Shown here: in pieces, positions 40,607 to 49,474 of the stretch | Position numbering within the stretch: the stretch's first letter is position 1 | How the letters are laid out: every line of letters starts with the position of its first letter | NCBI RefSeq assembly: GCF_000297495.1 | Contig: NZ_ALWX01000005.1 | Span: 1-64,000 of the forward strand | Reading direction: 5' to 3' | Length of the DNA stretch: 64,000 nucleotides | Source: Janibacter hoylei PVAS-1 | Lineage (GTDB): Bacteria > Actinomycetota > Actinomycetes > Actinomycetales > Dermatophilaceae | Notes under the pieces: model-generated | The model's database searches: none | What the model was told of the DNA's origin: nothing | What the model saw: only the letters and a program-made list of their open reading frames with translations | Program-made: the position numbers and the translations under genes

Positions 40607-40945
40607 ATGGACGCCCTGCACCTCATCCTCTACATCCTCCACATGCTCGCGATGCTGGCGATCGTCGTCGGCCCTGCCGTCCCCGGGCGCGGTCACCTCG
40701 TCCAGGTGTGGGGTGCGCGCCTCCAGCTGCTCATCGGGCTGGGCCTCACCGGCCTCGCCGAGGCGGGCGACGACCCGGTCAACCACGCGAAGATCGGCAC
40801 CAAGCTCGTCATCATGATCGCCGTCCTCGCCTGCGCCGAGATCGGCAATGCCAAGGCCAAGCGTGGCGAGGCTGCAGCGAGCAAGCTCGCCTGGGCCGCC
40901 GCCGGTCTTGCGGTCGTCAACGCCGCCATCGCCTTCCTCTGGTAG
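40607..40945 (+). CDS. small membrane protein
   Basis: 112 residues, four hydrophobic stretches (LHLILYILHMLAMLAIVV, LQLLIGLGLTGLAEAG, KLVIMIAVLACAEIG, LAWAAAGLAVVNAAIAFLW). Not assigned. TACGCT with a 7-nt gap before ATG 40607 suggests a leaderless start. Resembles small integral membrane proteins of unknown role that are common in actinobacteria. Confidence 0.7.
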   Translation: MDALHLILYILHMLAMLAIVVGPAVPGRGHLVQVWGARLQLLIGLGLTGLAEAGDDPVNHAKIGTKLVIMIAVLACAEIGNAKAKRGEAAASKLAWAAAGLAVVNAAIAFLW

Positions 40946-40969
40946 TCCAGGTCGCACGTCGCCACAGCG

Positions 40970-41006
40970 CGACGGGGTCCGCCCGAGACTCGGACGGACC
41001 CCGTCG
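40970..41006. terminator. bidirectional terminator
   Basis: CGACGGGGTCCG (40970-40981) pairs perfectly with CGGACCCCGTCG (40995-41006) across a 13-nt loop, lying between two convergent genes. Confidence 0.85.
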
Positions 41007-41018
41007 ACGCGATCTCGA

Positions 41019-41538
41019 CTATGACCAGTGTTGGTAGGCGTTGCTCGAACTACACGGATTGGTGTAGACGCTGCCACCCGCTGACGAGTCCAAGCACAGG
41101 CCGGTCGCACGGTTCTTGAGCCGGTAGTACCCGCCTCCTTCGTTCACGAGGAGCCAGTTCTGGAAGTTGTTGCCCGTCGAGCAGGCGTTCATGTAGACGT
41201 TCCCGTTCGAATTGGAGTCCAGACACCGGTTTGTCGCCTTGTTCCTATAGAGCCTGTAGCTGCCGTTGTAGGTGGCGAACCAACGTCCGTAGGACGTCAC
41301 CTGAGACTCTGACGATTTGCCTGATGGCGACAACGTCCCCATCAGTTTGGCCGTACAGGTACTTGAGGGTGTTTCGATTCTTCCAGATGTACTCGGTGGC
41401 GGATGCTGTTGCGTCCTTGGTGGCGGCATCCGGAGCGGATGCGCTGGTCTTGGTTTGTCCAACGGCGGACGCTGCGGGCGTCGCGACGATGCACAAGCCA
41501 AGCAGGGATGCACAGGCGATTGACTTGACGGTATTCAC
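41019..41538 (-). CDS. small secreted ricin B-type lectin (beta-trefoil) protein (one frameshift)
   Basis: About 172 residues after correction. GTG start at 41538 with GGGGAGGAAT upstream. Signal peptide ends PAASA (about residue 24). Mature N-terminal part EYIWKNRNTLKYLYGQTDG, then two beta-trefoil repeats: YRLYRNKATNRCLDSNSNGNVY...FQNW and YYRLKNRATGLCLDSSAGG...YQHW, with QxW-type ends. The break is in the CCCC run at 41337-41340; removing one base gives GQTDGTLSPSGKSSESQVTSYGRWF. Only two repeats are complete, so it is short for a lectin. Base composition looks less GC-rich than neighbours, which may mean recent acquisition. Confidence 0.7.
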
Positions 41539-41619
41539 AGATTCCTCCCCAGAATGTGACGTGGTCCACAGAGCATGTCGCAGCTCGTGCCCCCTGTCCA
41601 TGCTCGTCATGATGCTGTC

Positions 41620-43060
41620 ATGACGACCACGAGGCAGAGGCTCTGGAGCGCCGGCGGCGCGGGTGCCGTGGCATGGGCCTTCTACACGTGGATCGGCGTC
41701 GCCCGGTACTCGCGGGGCGAGTACGGCAACTACGACCTCGGCATCTTCGTGCAGGCGGCGCACTCGTGGCTGACGTTGGGCCGGCCCTACTCGGACATCA
41801 AGGGCATCAATCTCCTGGGTGACCACTTCAGCCCCATCACGGTGCTCTTCGCGCTCGCATACCAGATGTGGGCCGATCCTCGTGCCCTGATCGTCGCCCA
41901 GTCGTTGGCACTGGCCCTGGTGGTGGCGATCAGCACGTGGAGCGTCGCGAGGGCGGGTGCCCGGTCCGTGAAGGTCGGTGGCGTGGCCCTGGTGGCTCTG
42001 CTCGCGCTCCCGCAGGTGAGTGCGGCCGGGTTCCAGGTCCACGAGACGGCGCTGGGGGCTCCCTTCGTCCTGCTCCTTGCCATGTCGGTGGTCACCGGTG
42101 CACGCCGGCCAGCACTCGTCCTGACCCTGGCCGTCCTGACCATCAAGGAGGACGCCGGCCTCATGGTCGCCGGTGCCGGCGCGGCGTGGTTCCTCATCCA
42201 TCGCGAGCGCAGGATGGCAGCAGGACTCGCAGGTCTGGGTGCGGTGGGGTTCATCGTGAGCAACGCCGTGATCCTGTGGGTCAACCCGGGTCATCAGAAC
42301 CCCTATCTCCGCTACTTCACCAGCGGGGACACGAGCGGGGGGGGTCTGGACTCTGGAGGAGATCGGACCACGCCTCGTCCCCTTCGTGCTCTACGCGCTG
42401 CTGGCGGGGTTGCGCTGGTCTCCGCTGCACCTGATGGCCCTGCCCGGCCTCGCGTGGCGTGCCGTCTCGTCCAACGAGCTCTACTGGTCCGTGCACCTGC
42501 ACTACGACGTCATCACCGCTCCGGTGGCTCTGACCGTGCTCATCTGCGCGATCGGGCCGTCCAGGAGTCAGCGGGTTGGACGACGGATCCTCATCGCCGC
42601 CATGGCCCTGTCCGTCCTGTGGGGTGCCTCCCGCGTGGTGTCGTCACAGACGCCGTGGACATGGCGAGGGGGGATGAGTCCCCACCAGGTCGCCGCTGAG
42701 CAGCTGGCCCGCGAGGTGCCCTCCGGCACAGTGATCGTCGCTGATCAGTACCTCGGGCCGACTCTCGTCGACAGCCATTCCGTGCGGATGCTCAGCCAGA
42801 CGCACGACGCCACAGGGCGATTCGTCCTGCTCCAGCCAGAGCGCGACACGTTGGCGGCGCCCTCGTGTGCCAAGCGACTCTTCATCGCGGACCACGACGT
42901 GGTGGGGCGTCGCGCAGACGTCGTGCTGGTCGATCTCGGGGAGCCGCGGCGCTTCCGGCTCCCGGCCTGCCACGAGGAGGCGGAGCGCCGCGCGGCCGAG
43001 CCGCGTCAGGGGACGAGGATGACCTTGCCCGTCGTCTGTCGTCCCTCGAGCGCGCGGTAG
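41620..43060 (+). CDS. DUF2079 family integral membrane protein (one frameshift)
   Basis: 479 residues, multi-pass membrane protein. NYDLGIFVQAAHSWLTLGRPYSDIKGINLLGDHFSP and ALAYQMWADPRALIVAQSLALALVV are the DUF2079 signature, a GT-C-like fold with an HFSP loop. Frame breaks in the G8 run at 42337-42344; removing one G yields SGGVWTLEEIGPRLVPFVLYALLAGLRW. Most members are thought to be glycosyltransferases of unknown substrate. Its 3' end overlaps the quinone oxidoreductase gene by 55 bp tail to tail; this overlap is unusually long and a second frame error near the end is possible. Start: CATGAT 6 nt before ATG 41620. Confidence 0.75.
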
Positions 43061-43995
43061 GCCTCGGCGGCCTCGGCGAAGGGGTAGGCGTGGTGGATCG
43101 CGATGTCGAGTCGCCCGGCGGCGATGTCGGCGAAGACCTCACGCCCGCGCATCATCAGCTCGTCGCGCTCGACGATGTAGTGGGCCAGCGTCGGTCGGGT
43201 GACGAAGAGCGAGCCGCCCGAGTTGAGCCGCTGCAGGTCGACAGGGGGTACCTGCCCCGACGCCGCGCCGAAGAGCACGAGCGTGCCCCGGAGGCGCAAG
43301 GAGGCCAGCGACGCGTCGAAGGTCGCCTGGCCCACCCCGTCGTAGACGACGTCGACACCGGCGTCGGCCCCGAGCCGGCGTGCGGCGGCGGCGATGTCGG
43401 CGGAGAGGTCCTCGCTCCGGGCGTAGTTGATGACCTCGGAGGCGCCCCGGGAGCGAGCGATCTCGAGCTTGGCGTCCGACCCTGCGGTCGCGATGACGGT
43501 GCCGCCGCGGTTGGTGATCATCTGCGTCAGCAGCTGGCCGACGCCACCGGCGGCAGCGTGCACGACGGCGACGGCGCCCTCCACGACGCGCACGCAGTCG
43601 GTGACGAGCGCGTGCGCGGTCATGCCCTGCAGCGTTGCGGCACAAGCGGTCTCGAGGTCGACGTCGTCGGGCACGGGGAGCAGTCGTGTGGAGTCGGCGA
43701 GGACGAGCTCGGCGTGCAGGCCCGAGGTCATCGACCAGGCGACCCGGTCGCCGACGGCCACCGATGCGCCCTCGCCGATCGCCCGCACCGTGCCCGCAGC
43801 CTCGAAGCCCGCGACGTACGGCGGCTCGGTCGGGTAGATCCCCTCGCGCTGGTAGACGTCGATGAAGTTGACGCCGCCGGCGGCCACCTCGACGAGCGCT
43901 TCACCCGGCCCCGGCTCGGGCACCTCCCGCTCCTCGAGGGCGAGGACCTCGGGTCCTCCGTGGCGGGTGACGACGAGTGCGCGCATGGTGGCCAT
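43006..43995 (-). CDS. quinone oxidoreductase, zinc-less MDR
   Basis: 329 residues. GGPEVLALEEREVPEPGPGEALVEVAAGGVNFIDVYQREGIYP, Rossmann VVHAAAGGVGQLLTQM, VVYDGVGQATFDASLASLRLRGTLVLFGAASG fit NADPH:quinone reductase (QorA/zeta-crystallin). Lacks the structural Zn lobe. TACGCT 6 nt before ATG 43995 suggests a leaderless start. Confidence 0.92.
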   Translation of the reverse strand: MATMRALVVTRHGGPEVLALEEREVPEPGPGEALVEVAAGGVNFIDVYQREGIYPTEPPYVAGFEAAGTVRAIGEGASVAVGDRVAWSMTSGLHAELVLADSTRLLPVPDDVDLETACAATLQGMTAHALVTDCVRVVEGAVAVVHAAAGGVGQLLTQMITNRGGTVIATAGSDAKLEIARSRGASEVINYARSEDLSADIAAAARRLGADAGVDVVYDGVGQATFDASLASLRLRGTLVLFGAASGQVPPVDLQRLNSGGSLFVTRPTLAHYIVERDELMMRGREVFADIAAGRLDIAIHHAYPFAEAAEAYRALEGRQTTGKVILVP

Positions 43996-44025
43996 GACCC
44001 CAGCGTAGGACCGCCCCGGTCCCTG

Positions 44026-44097
44026 CCCTTCGAGACGCTCGCCCGCTGCGCGGACTCGCTCCTCAGGACCCGGGTCGCTCTGTGACCGTCTCGACGG
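44026..44097. repeat. intergenic repeat, variant of the 18.2 kb family
   Basis: Starts CCCTTCGAGAC, passes CGCCCGCTGCGCGGACTCGC and CTCAGGACCCGGGTCG, and ends GTCTCGACGGG. It has the same terminal inverted repeats as the element at 18182-18256, in the opposite orientation internally. It separates the QorA and UDG genes. Confidence 0.75.
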
Positions 44098-44098
44098 G

Positions 44099-44920
44099 TC
44101 ACAGCGACCCGATGACCTCGTCGAGCATCGCCTCGGTGAGCCGGCCGGTCTGGGTGTTGTGCTGGCTCACGTGGTAGCAGCCGACGAGCTCCACCTCGCG
44201 TCCCTCGGGCGTGCGCAGCACCGCGCGGGAGCCGTGGCCGAACTGCGGCTTCGGCCGCGGCACCTCCCACCCGGCATGCCGCACCCCGGCGATGGTCGCG
44301 TCCCACCCGATCGCACCCAGGCACATGATCGAGCGGACGAAGGGAGCGCTCCTCGCCAGATCGGCGTCGAGCCACGGTGCGCACGTCTGCTTCTCAGCGG
44401 TCGTTGGCTTGTTCTGCGGGGGAGCGCACCGGACCGGCGCGATGATCCGCACGCCGTCGAGGGTCAGGCCGTCCCCGGCCGCCCACGACTCGGGCTGGCT
44501 GGCGTAGCCGGCCCGGTGCAGCGCGGCGAAGAGCCAGTCGCCCGACCGGTCACCGGTGAAGTTGCGGCCCGTCCGGTTGGCTCCGTGCGCCGCAGGCGCG
44601 AGTCCCACGATCACGACCGGGGCATCAGGCGGGCCGAGCGCCGGCACCGGTCGCCCCCAGTAGGGCTGGTCGGCGAAGGCCGCGCGCTTGCTCGTCGCCA
44701 CCTCCTCGCGCCACGCGACGAGACGGGGGCAGGCGCGGCAGACCGAGATCCGCGCGTCGAGCTCCTGGTCGGCCGCTCCCTTCGCCAGTCGTCGCACCTG
44801 AGCAGCCGTGCGGGCCACGGGCGTCTCCGCGCTCGCGAGGTCATCCGGCCAGCCGGTCCCGGGCTCCACCGGCGAGGCGAAGGGAGCCCCTGTCACCGGG
44901 TGCGGCAGCAGCTCGCTCAT
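44099..44920 (-). CDS. uracil-DNA glycosylase family 5 (UdgB-like)
   Basis: 273 residues. [26 protein letters not shown] is motif 1 of family 5 UDG, and [19 protein letters not shown] is the C-terminal motif; [14 protein letters not shown] and an additional Cys pair ([16 protein letters not shown]) are consistent with the 4Fe-4S cluster of this group. Excises uracil and deaminated bases. TATGTT 6 nt before ATG 44920. Frame intact. Confidence 0.93.
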   Translation of the reverse strand: MSELLPHPVTGAPFASPVEPGTGWPDDLASAETPVARTAAQVRRLAKGAADQELDARISVCRACPRLVAWREEVATSKRAAFADQPYWGRPVPALGPPDAPVVIVGLAPAAHGANRTGRNFTGDRSGDWLFAALHRAGYASQPESWAAGDGLTLDGVRIIAPVRCAPPQNKPTTAEKQTCAPWLDADLARSAPFVRSIMCLGAIGWDATIAGVRHAGWEVPRPKPQFGHGSRAVLRTPEGREVELVGCYHVSQHNTQTGRLTEAMLDEVIGSL

Positions 44921-44960
44921 GCACCCAACATAGGGCCACCGTGTGGGGCAGACTCGAGCC

Positions 44961-45287
44961 GTGGCCATCGACGAGACTCTCGCCGCCCGCGTCCGCGCCG
45001 ACCTTGCCGAGCGCGGCATCGAGTGGGAGGAGAGGAGGATGTTCGGCTCCCTGATCTTCATGGTCGGCGGGTCGATCCTCGTCGGGGTGCGCGGCGGGGG
45101 AGGGCTGCTCGCGCGGGTCGACCCGGCCGAGAGCACGGACCTGCTCGCCGATGCCGGCCCGCTCTACGCGCAGGTCGCCGACATGGGTGGCAAGGACATG
45201 GGTCCGAGCTGGCTCGACGTCCACCCGGACGCGGTCGCCGACGAGGCGGGACTGACCCATTGGGTCGACGCAGCCCTACGCCGTTGA
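44961..45287 (+). CDS. TfoX N-terminal domain protein
   Basis: 108 residues. [20 protein letters not shown] and [14 protein letters not shown] match the TfoX_N domain, here without the C-terminal helix domain found in the competence regulator TfoX/Sxy. Its function in actinobacteria is not established. GTG start has CAGACT 6 nt upstream. Divergent from UdgB. Confidence 0.75.
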   Translation: MAIDETLAARVRADLAERGIEWEERRMFGSLIFMVGGSILVGVRGGGGLLARVDPAESTDLLADAGPLYAQVADMGGKDMGPSWLDVHPDAVADEAGLTHWVDAALRR

Positions 45288-45346
45288 GCCGGGCGCGGGC
45301 TTGCGTGATCGTCAGGTCGTCGGCCGCCAAGCGGTGAGACCGACGG

Positions 45347-45505
45347 TCACGTGCGCGAGCGGAGTTGCTGGCGCACGTCGCCCCAGTCGAGCGTGGAGTC
45401 GGGGTCGGTGGCATCGAGCCCCTCGACCAGCTGCCGGCGTTCCAGCTCGGTGGGGTGGTAGACGGGTTCGCCGAAGTGGGGGCGCAGTTCCTCCATGTGC
45501 ACCAT
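45347..45505 (-). CDS. small uncharacterised protein of 52 residues
   Basis: Short frame with a strong ribosome site (AGGAGG, 6 nt before the ATG at 45505). Product begins MVHMEELRPHFGEPVYHP and continues with TELERRQLVEGLDATDPD. It ends GDVRQQLRSRT. It has no hydrophobic segment. Not recognised; the acidic helical character and size resemble antitoxin-type or nucleic-acid accessory proteins, but this is speculative. Probably cotranscribed downstream of the LigD-type polymerase. Confidence 0.55.
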   Translation of the reverse strand: MVHMEELRPHFGEPVYHPTELERRQLVEGLDATDPDSTLDWGDVRQQLRSRT

Positions 45506-45544
45506 GCTCAACCTCCTGGAAATCTGCGTCGTCAGCGTGAGCGA

Positions 45545-46513
45545 TCAGTCGCCGGGGTCCGCCGGGCCCTCGTGCCCGGCAGCCTCGTCACGCTCGGCCC
45601 ACTCGAGCAGCGGCGTCAGGTCGTGCGCGACGTCGTCGATGCTCGCGTGCAGGTCGCCGACCCGCGCGAAGCGCGCTGGCACCGTCGCGATCGTGCAGTC
45701 CTGCGGCTCGACGTCGGCGATCTCGTCCCAGGTGATCGGCGTCGACACCGTCCCGCGTGCATTGCCCCGCACGGAGTAGGCGGCCGCGATCGTGTGGTCG
45801 CGGGCATTTTGGTTGTAGTCGACGAAGACCGTCGCCGGGTCGCGGTCCTTGCGCCACCACGTCGTCGTCACGTCCTGCGGCGCACGCCGCTCGACCTCAC
45901 GGGCGAAGGCGAGCGCCGCCCTTCGCACGTCGGCGAACTCCCACCGCGGCTCGACCCGTACGTAGACGTGCAGCCCGGACCCACCGCTCGTCTTGGGGTA
46001 GCCGACGACCCCGAGCTCGTCGAGGACCTCGTGGACGACGCCGGCCACCCGCCGCACCCGGTCGAAGGGAGCATCCGGCATGGGGTCGAGGTCGATCCGC
46101 CACTCGTCGGGCCGGTTGACGTCGGCGCGGCGGACATTCCACGGGTGCAGCTCGACGGTGCTCATCTGCACGGCCCAGATGATGGCGCCGAGCTCCGTCG
46201 GGCACAGCTCGTCGGCGTGCAGGTCGTACCGCGGGAAGTGCAGCCGCACCGTCTCGACCCAGTCGGGTGCGCCCTTCGGCAGCCGCTTCTGGTGGACCTT
46301 GGCGCCGCTCACGCCCTTGGGGAACCGGTGCAGCATCGTCGGCCGCTCGCGCAGCGCCCGCAGGATCCCGTCGCCGACGGCGAGGTAGTAGTGCGCGAGG
46401 TCGAGCTTGGTCTCACCGCGCTCGGGGAAGTAGACCCGGTCGGGGGAGGAGATGCGCACGTCGCGCCCCCCGACGTCGAGGTGGACGTCGTCGCCGTGCT
46501 CGCCGCGGGCCAT
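45545..46513 (-). CDS. LigD-type DNA polymerase (archaeo-eukaryotic primase) domain protein
   Basis: 322 residues. Stand-alone AEP polymerase module: RISSPDRVYFPERGETKLDLAHYY, LHRFPKGVSG, IDLDPMP (metal DxD motif), TSGGSGLHVYVRVEP. The same domain forms the polymerase part of LigD in NHEJ; stand-alone forms (PolD1/LigPol) occur in actinobacteria. TACTGT 6 nt before the ATG at 46513. No Ku gene is seen in the window. Pairs with UdgB across the intergenic strip, suggesting a base-excision or gap-filling theme (inference). Confidence 0.88.
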   Translation of the reverse strand: MARGEHGDDVHLDVGGRDVRISSPDRVYFPERGETKLDLAHYYLAVGDGILRALRERPTMLHRFPKGVSGAKVHQKRLPKGAPDWVETVRLHFPRYDLHADELCPTELGAIIWAVQMSTVELHPWNVRRADVNRPDEWRIDLDPMPDAPFDRVRRVAGVVHEVLDELGVVGYPKTSGGSGLHVYVRVEPRWEFADVRRAALAFAREVERRAPQDVTTTWWRKDRDPATVFVDYNQNARDHTIAAAYSVRGNARGTVSTPITWDEIADVEPQDCTIATVPARFARVGDLHASIDDVAHDLTPLLEWAERDEAAGHEGPADPGD

Positions 46514-46533
46514 GCCCCGACAGTACTCACGAC

Positions 46534-46571
46534 GGTCCCTGAGGAGGTCGCGCAGCGACCGTCTCGAAGGG
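46534..46571. repeat. partial copy of the intergenic repeat family
   Basis: GGTCGCGCAGCGACC flanked by CTGAGGA and GTCTCGAAGGG. Same right-end sequence as 18246-18256 and same core palindrome. Lies just upstream of the LigD-type gene and after the GNAT gene. Confidence 0.7.
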
Positions 46572-46577
46572 ACCCGC

Positions 46578-47168
46578 CTACCCGATGAGCGCGCCCGCCG
46601 GCCGATCCGTGGTGACCGTCGGCACCCAGTAGCGCCGCTTGCCGACCCGCGAGTCCTCGTAGACCCCGCCGGCGCCCTCGATCGTGGCCCGCGAGGCGGC
46701 GTTGTCCTCGTCGCAGGTGATGAGCACCCGCTCGTGGCCCATCTCGGCGGCGAGCTCCAGGACCTGACGAAGGGCGGTGCTCGCGTGCCCCTGCCGCCGC
46801 GCCGAGGGGCGGACCGAGTAGCCGATGTGCCCGCCCTGCTCGAGGAGGAAGTCGGTCAGCTCGTGGCGGAAGGAGATCGACCCGAGATAGGTGTCGCCCT
46901 CGGCGATCCACAGATAGGTGCACGGAACGAAGTGCGCCGGCCGCGGCGTCTCGGGCAGCTCGTCGGCGCGGCGAGCCTGCACCAGGCGCCGGAAGGTGTC
47001 GGGGTCCTCGAGCCCCTCGCGGGTGAAGTCCAGCCCGGCGAAGCCCGTCGTCGGGTCGGTCGCCAGCTGCAGGTCGCCGTCCCCGTCACGGTGCGCCCCG
47101 TCGAACTCGTCGAGAGCCTCGAGGTAGGAGCGCTGGTAGCGGGCGTCGGGTCGCACGATCTGGGCCAT
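46578..47168 (-). CDS. GNAT family N-acetyltransferase
   Basis: 196 residues. Acetyl-CoA binding loop IGYSVRPSARRQGHASTALRQVL and VLITCDEDNAASRATIEGAGGVYEDSRVGKRRYW. Resembles YkwB/YdfB-type GNAT proteins that modify small molecules or peptides. TAGGGT 6 nt before ATG 47168 gives a leaderless start. Substrate unknown. Confidence 0.88.
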   Translation of the reverse strand: MAQIVRPDARYQRSYLEALDEFDGAHRDGDGDLQLATDPTTGFAGLDFTREGLEDPDTFRRLVQARRADELPETPRPAHFVPCTYLWIAEGDTYLGSISFRHELTDFLLEQGGHIGYSVRPSARRQGHASTALRQVLELAAEMGHERVLITCDEDNAASRATIEGAGGVYEDSRVGKRRYWVPTVTTDRPAGALIG

Positions 47169-47248
47169 GCCGGCACCCTATGTCGCTCATATCCCACCAT
47201 GTGAATAGGAATTTGCTCGGGTGGTGTCACCTGTGGTGGGCTGCTCGC

Positions 47249-47350
47249 ATGGACCACACGACGCGCGCCGGGACCCCCTTCGCCGGGGTGCGTCGTCTGC
47301 ACCTGGACCTCGCGCTCCACCTCGGTGCCCTCTGTCGTCGCTGCGCCTGA
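47249..47350 (+). CDS. Cys-rich leader peptide upstream of cysteine dioxygenase
   Basis: 33 codons. Product begins MDHTTRAGTPFAGVRRL and ends with the tail GALCRRCA followed by a stop. The core HLDLALHLGALC resembles the short putative leader peptides of actinobacteria that precede sulfur-metabolism genes. The Cys codons at the end would stall ribosomes when cysteine or charged tRNA-Cys is limiting. TGGGCT ends 6 nt before the ATG, so it may be leaderless. Cysteine dioxygenase starts 37 nt after its stop. Regulation is an inference by analogy with mycobacterial Cys uORFs. Confidence 0.7.
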   Translation: MDHTTRAGTPFAGVRRLHLDLALHLGALCRRCA

Positions 47351-47387
47351 CCGCAGCCCGCAGACCCCACCGCACAGGAGCCCACCC

Positions 47388-47891
47388 ATGTACACGACTT
47401 CGTCCACACCTGCCCTCGCCCGACCGACACCCGGCGTCGAGGCCTTCACCCCCGTCCAGCTGCTGCGCCTGACGCAGCTCTTCGCGAGCGACCCGGCACT
47501 GGCCGACACCCTCGGACCCGACCCCGACCGACCGGGGGAGCGCAGCTGGCGGCTGCTCGCCGACAGCCCCCGGCTGCAGGTCTGGCTCATCCGCTGGCCC
47601 GTCGGCACGAGCACCGGCTGGCACGACCACGGCGGTGCGCGCGGCGGCTTCACCGTCGTGCGCGGCACCCTGACCGAGCGCACCCGCGAGCGGTCCGTCG
47701 TCGCGACCGAGCTCGACGAAGGGGAGGGCCGTGCCTTCGGGGGCAGCCACCTCCACGACGTCGTCAACCTCGGTCGCGAGGCCGCCGTGTCGGTCCACGC
47801 CTACAGCCCGACGCTCGCGCAGATGACGCACTACGACCTCGCCGACGGCGTGCTGCGCCCCTCGGGCGTCGAGCAGCGGCAGGCGTGGTGA
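47388..47891 (+). CDS. cysteine dioxygenase
   Basis: 167 residues. Fe-binding His cluster WHDHGGARGGFTVVRG and SHLHDVVNLG, in the position of the CDO cupin motifs, with R in TERTRERS. Oxidises cysteine to cysteinesulfinate, so it lowers cellular cysteine. ATG at 47388 has AGGAG upstream. Follows the leader peptide and overlaps the rhodanese gene by 4 nt (GTGA). Confidence 0.9.
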   Translation: MYTTSSTPALARPTPGVEAFTPVQLLRLTQLFASDPALADTLGPDPDRPGERSWRLLADSPRLQVWLIRWPVGTSTGWHDHGGARGGFTVVRGTLTERTRERSVVATELDEGEGRAFGGSHLHDVVNLGREAAVSVHAYSPTLAQMTHYDLADGVLRPSGVEQRQAW

Positions 47892-48307
47892 GCCGCGTGA
47901 CCGGCCACCACGACGGCGTCGACGCACTCCTCGCCGACGCCCGCTCCCGGCTGAGCCGCGTCACGCCGGTGCAGGCCTGGCGGGAGGTGCGCGACGGCAC
48001 GGCCCGCCTCGTCGACATCCGCCCGGCAGCGCAGCGGGCCGCCGAAGGGGAGGTCGCCGGTGTCCTCGACCCCTGGGTCATCGAGCGCAATGTCCTCGAG
48101 TGGCGGCTCGACCCGCGGCAGGGAGCCGCACTGCCCGGCGTCGCACTCGGCGACCGCGTCATCGTCCTCTGCCAGGAGGGCTACACCTCGTCGCTCGCGG
48201 CGGACTCCCTGCGCTCCATCGGCATCGAGCGGGCGACCGACGTCGTCGGCGGCTTCGCCGCGTGGCGTGAGCTCGGCCTGCCGGTCGCCCGCCTCCGCGC
48301 GGCCTGA
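47888..48307 (+). CDS. rhodanese-like domain protein
   Basis: 139 residues. WREVRDGTARLVDIRPAAQR is the start of a rhodanese fold, and the active Cys is in VIVLCQEGYTSS. Transfers sulfane sulfur. Cotranscribed with cysteine dioxygenase (overlap), so the pair handles sulfur from cysteine. Confidence 0.88.
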   Translation: MSRVTGHHDGVDALLADARSRLSRVTPVQAWREVRDGTARLVDIRPAAQRAAEGEVAGVLDPWVIERNVLEWRLDPRQGAALPGVALGDRVIVLCQEGYTSSLAADSLRSIGIERATDVVGGFAAWRELGLPVARLRAA

Positions 48308-48313
48308 CGACGG

Positions 48314-49474
48314 TCAGGGCGCCGCCGGGTCGACCGGCGTCGGGTACGAGCCCTCGGGCACCGGGGCGGCCACCTCCGGTGCCCGCAGGGTGCGCACCTC
48401 CGGGGAGAGCAGGGCGAGCACGGCGGAGCTGACGATGATGGCGGCGCAGACGAGCAGCGCGGTGTGCGCGCCGAGGTGGACCGCTGCCGGACCGGCGAGC
48501 AGCACCCCGACGGGGCCGAAGAGCATCGACCCGAAGGCGTCGTACGACGCGACCCGCGACAGGGCGTGCGGCGGCACCTCGCGCTGCATCGTCGTCTGCC
48601 ACAGGACGGTGAAGGTGTCCATGCCCAGACCCATGACGAAACCCCCGAGGACGATGAGCGCCAGCGGCGCCCCGAGCCCGAGCAGCAGGTACGGCAGGGC
48701 GGTGAGCGGGGTGAGCAGCACGCCGAGGAGGATCGGGCGCCGGGGGCGGATGCGCAGCGCGATCACGACACCCACGAGCATCCCGACCGCCTCGCCCGTG
48801 AGGATCGCCGACCACGCTCCCGCCCCGCCGAGCTCGGCCTCGGCGACCACCGGGCCCAGCACCGTGTGCGCGCCCTGCCAGGCGAGGATCAGCAGGGCGA
48901 ACTGCGCGACGACGACCCAGAGCCACTGCCGTGAGGCGAACTCGACCCAGCCCTCCCGCAGCTCGGCGAGGACGGAGGTCCCCCCTTCGCCGCCGGGGCG
49001 TGGGGTCGAGCCGATGCGCCAGGCGAAGGTGGCGGCAGCGGCGTACACGCCCGCGGCGGTGACGAGGGCCCACCCCGGCCCGATGAGGACGACGACCGCA
49101 CCGGCGGCGACGAGCCCGCCGATGCGGGCGACGTTGGCCCCCACCGCGAGCAGCGCATTGGCCGGCTGCAGCCGGTCCGGGGGCGCGACCTCGGGGATGA
49201 TCCCCGACAGGACCGGCCAGACGACGGCGCCCGCGATACCGGTGAGGACGGCGAAGGCGCACACGAGCGGGATCGGTGCCCACCCGAGCAGCAGCATCGT
49301 CCCGATGCCGAGCCAGGCCACGAGCGAGAGGCACTCGCCGGTGAACATCACGAACCGGCGCGGGTAGCGGTCGGCGACGACACCGCCGAGCAGCAGACCC
49401 AGGACGTGGGGGATCGCCTCGGCCGCGACGACGAGCGAGAGGGTCCCGGCGTCCGCGCCCGGCAGCCGCAGCAC
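48314..49474 (-). CDS. MFS transporter, N-terminally short
   Basis: 386 residues, about 11 helices. IPHVLGLLLGGVVADRYPRRFVMF (motif A) and the EntS-like order are clear. The usual first helix (residues before LRLPGADAGTLSLVV) is missing; the first codon is GTG at 49474. The upstream ATG (at 49491 on the minus strand, product MREDLG) is in another frame and would need an extra base, unlike the other errors, which are over-calls. Either real truncation or a larger gap in the sequence. Family EntS/DHA-like exporter. Confidence 0.7.
   Translation of the reverse strand: MLRLPGADAGTLSLVVAAEAIPHVLGLLLGGVVADRYPRRFVMFTGECLSLVAWLGIGTMLLLGWAPIPLVCAFAVLTGIAGAVVWPVLSGIIPEVAPPDRLQPANALLAVGANVARIGGLVAAGAVVVLIGPGWALVTAAGVYAAAATFAWRIGSTPRPGGEGGTSVLAELREGWVEFASRQWLWVVVAQFALLILAWQGAHTVLGPVVAEAELGGAGAWSAILTGEAVGMLVGVVIALRIRPRRPILLGVLLTPLTALPYLLLGLGAPLALIVLGGFVMGLGMDTFTVLWQTTMQREVPPHALSRVASYDAFGSMLFGPVGVLLAGPAAVHLGAHTALLVCAAIIVSSAVLALLSPEVRTLRAPEVAAPVPEGSYPTPVDPAAP

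Noticed and set aside
44961..45287. TfoX-N gene plus CGAAGGG as proof of natural competence with uptake sequences
   Set aside because: TfoX-N proteins are common in non-competent bacteria and no com genes lie here; kept only as a possible explanation for the motif.
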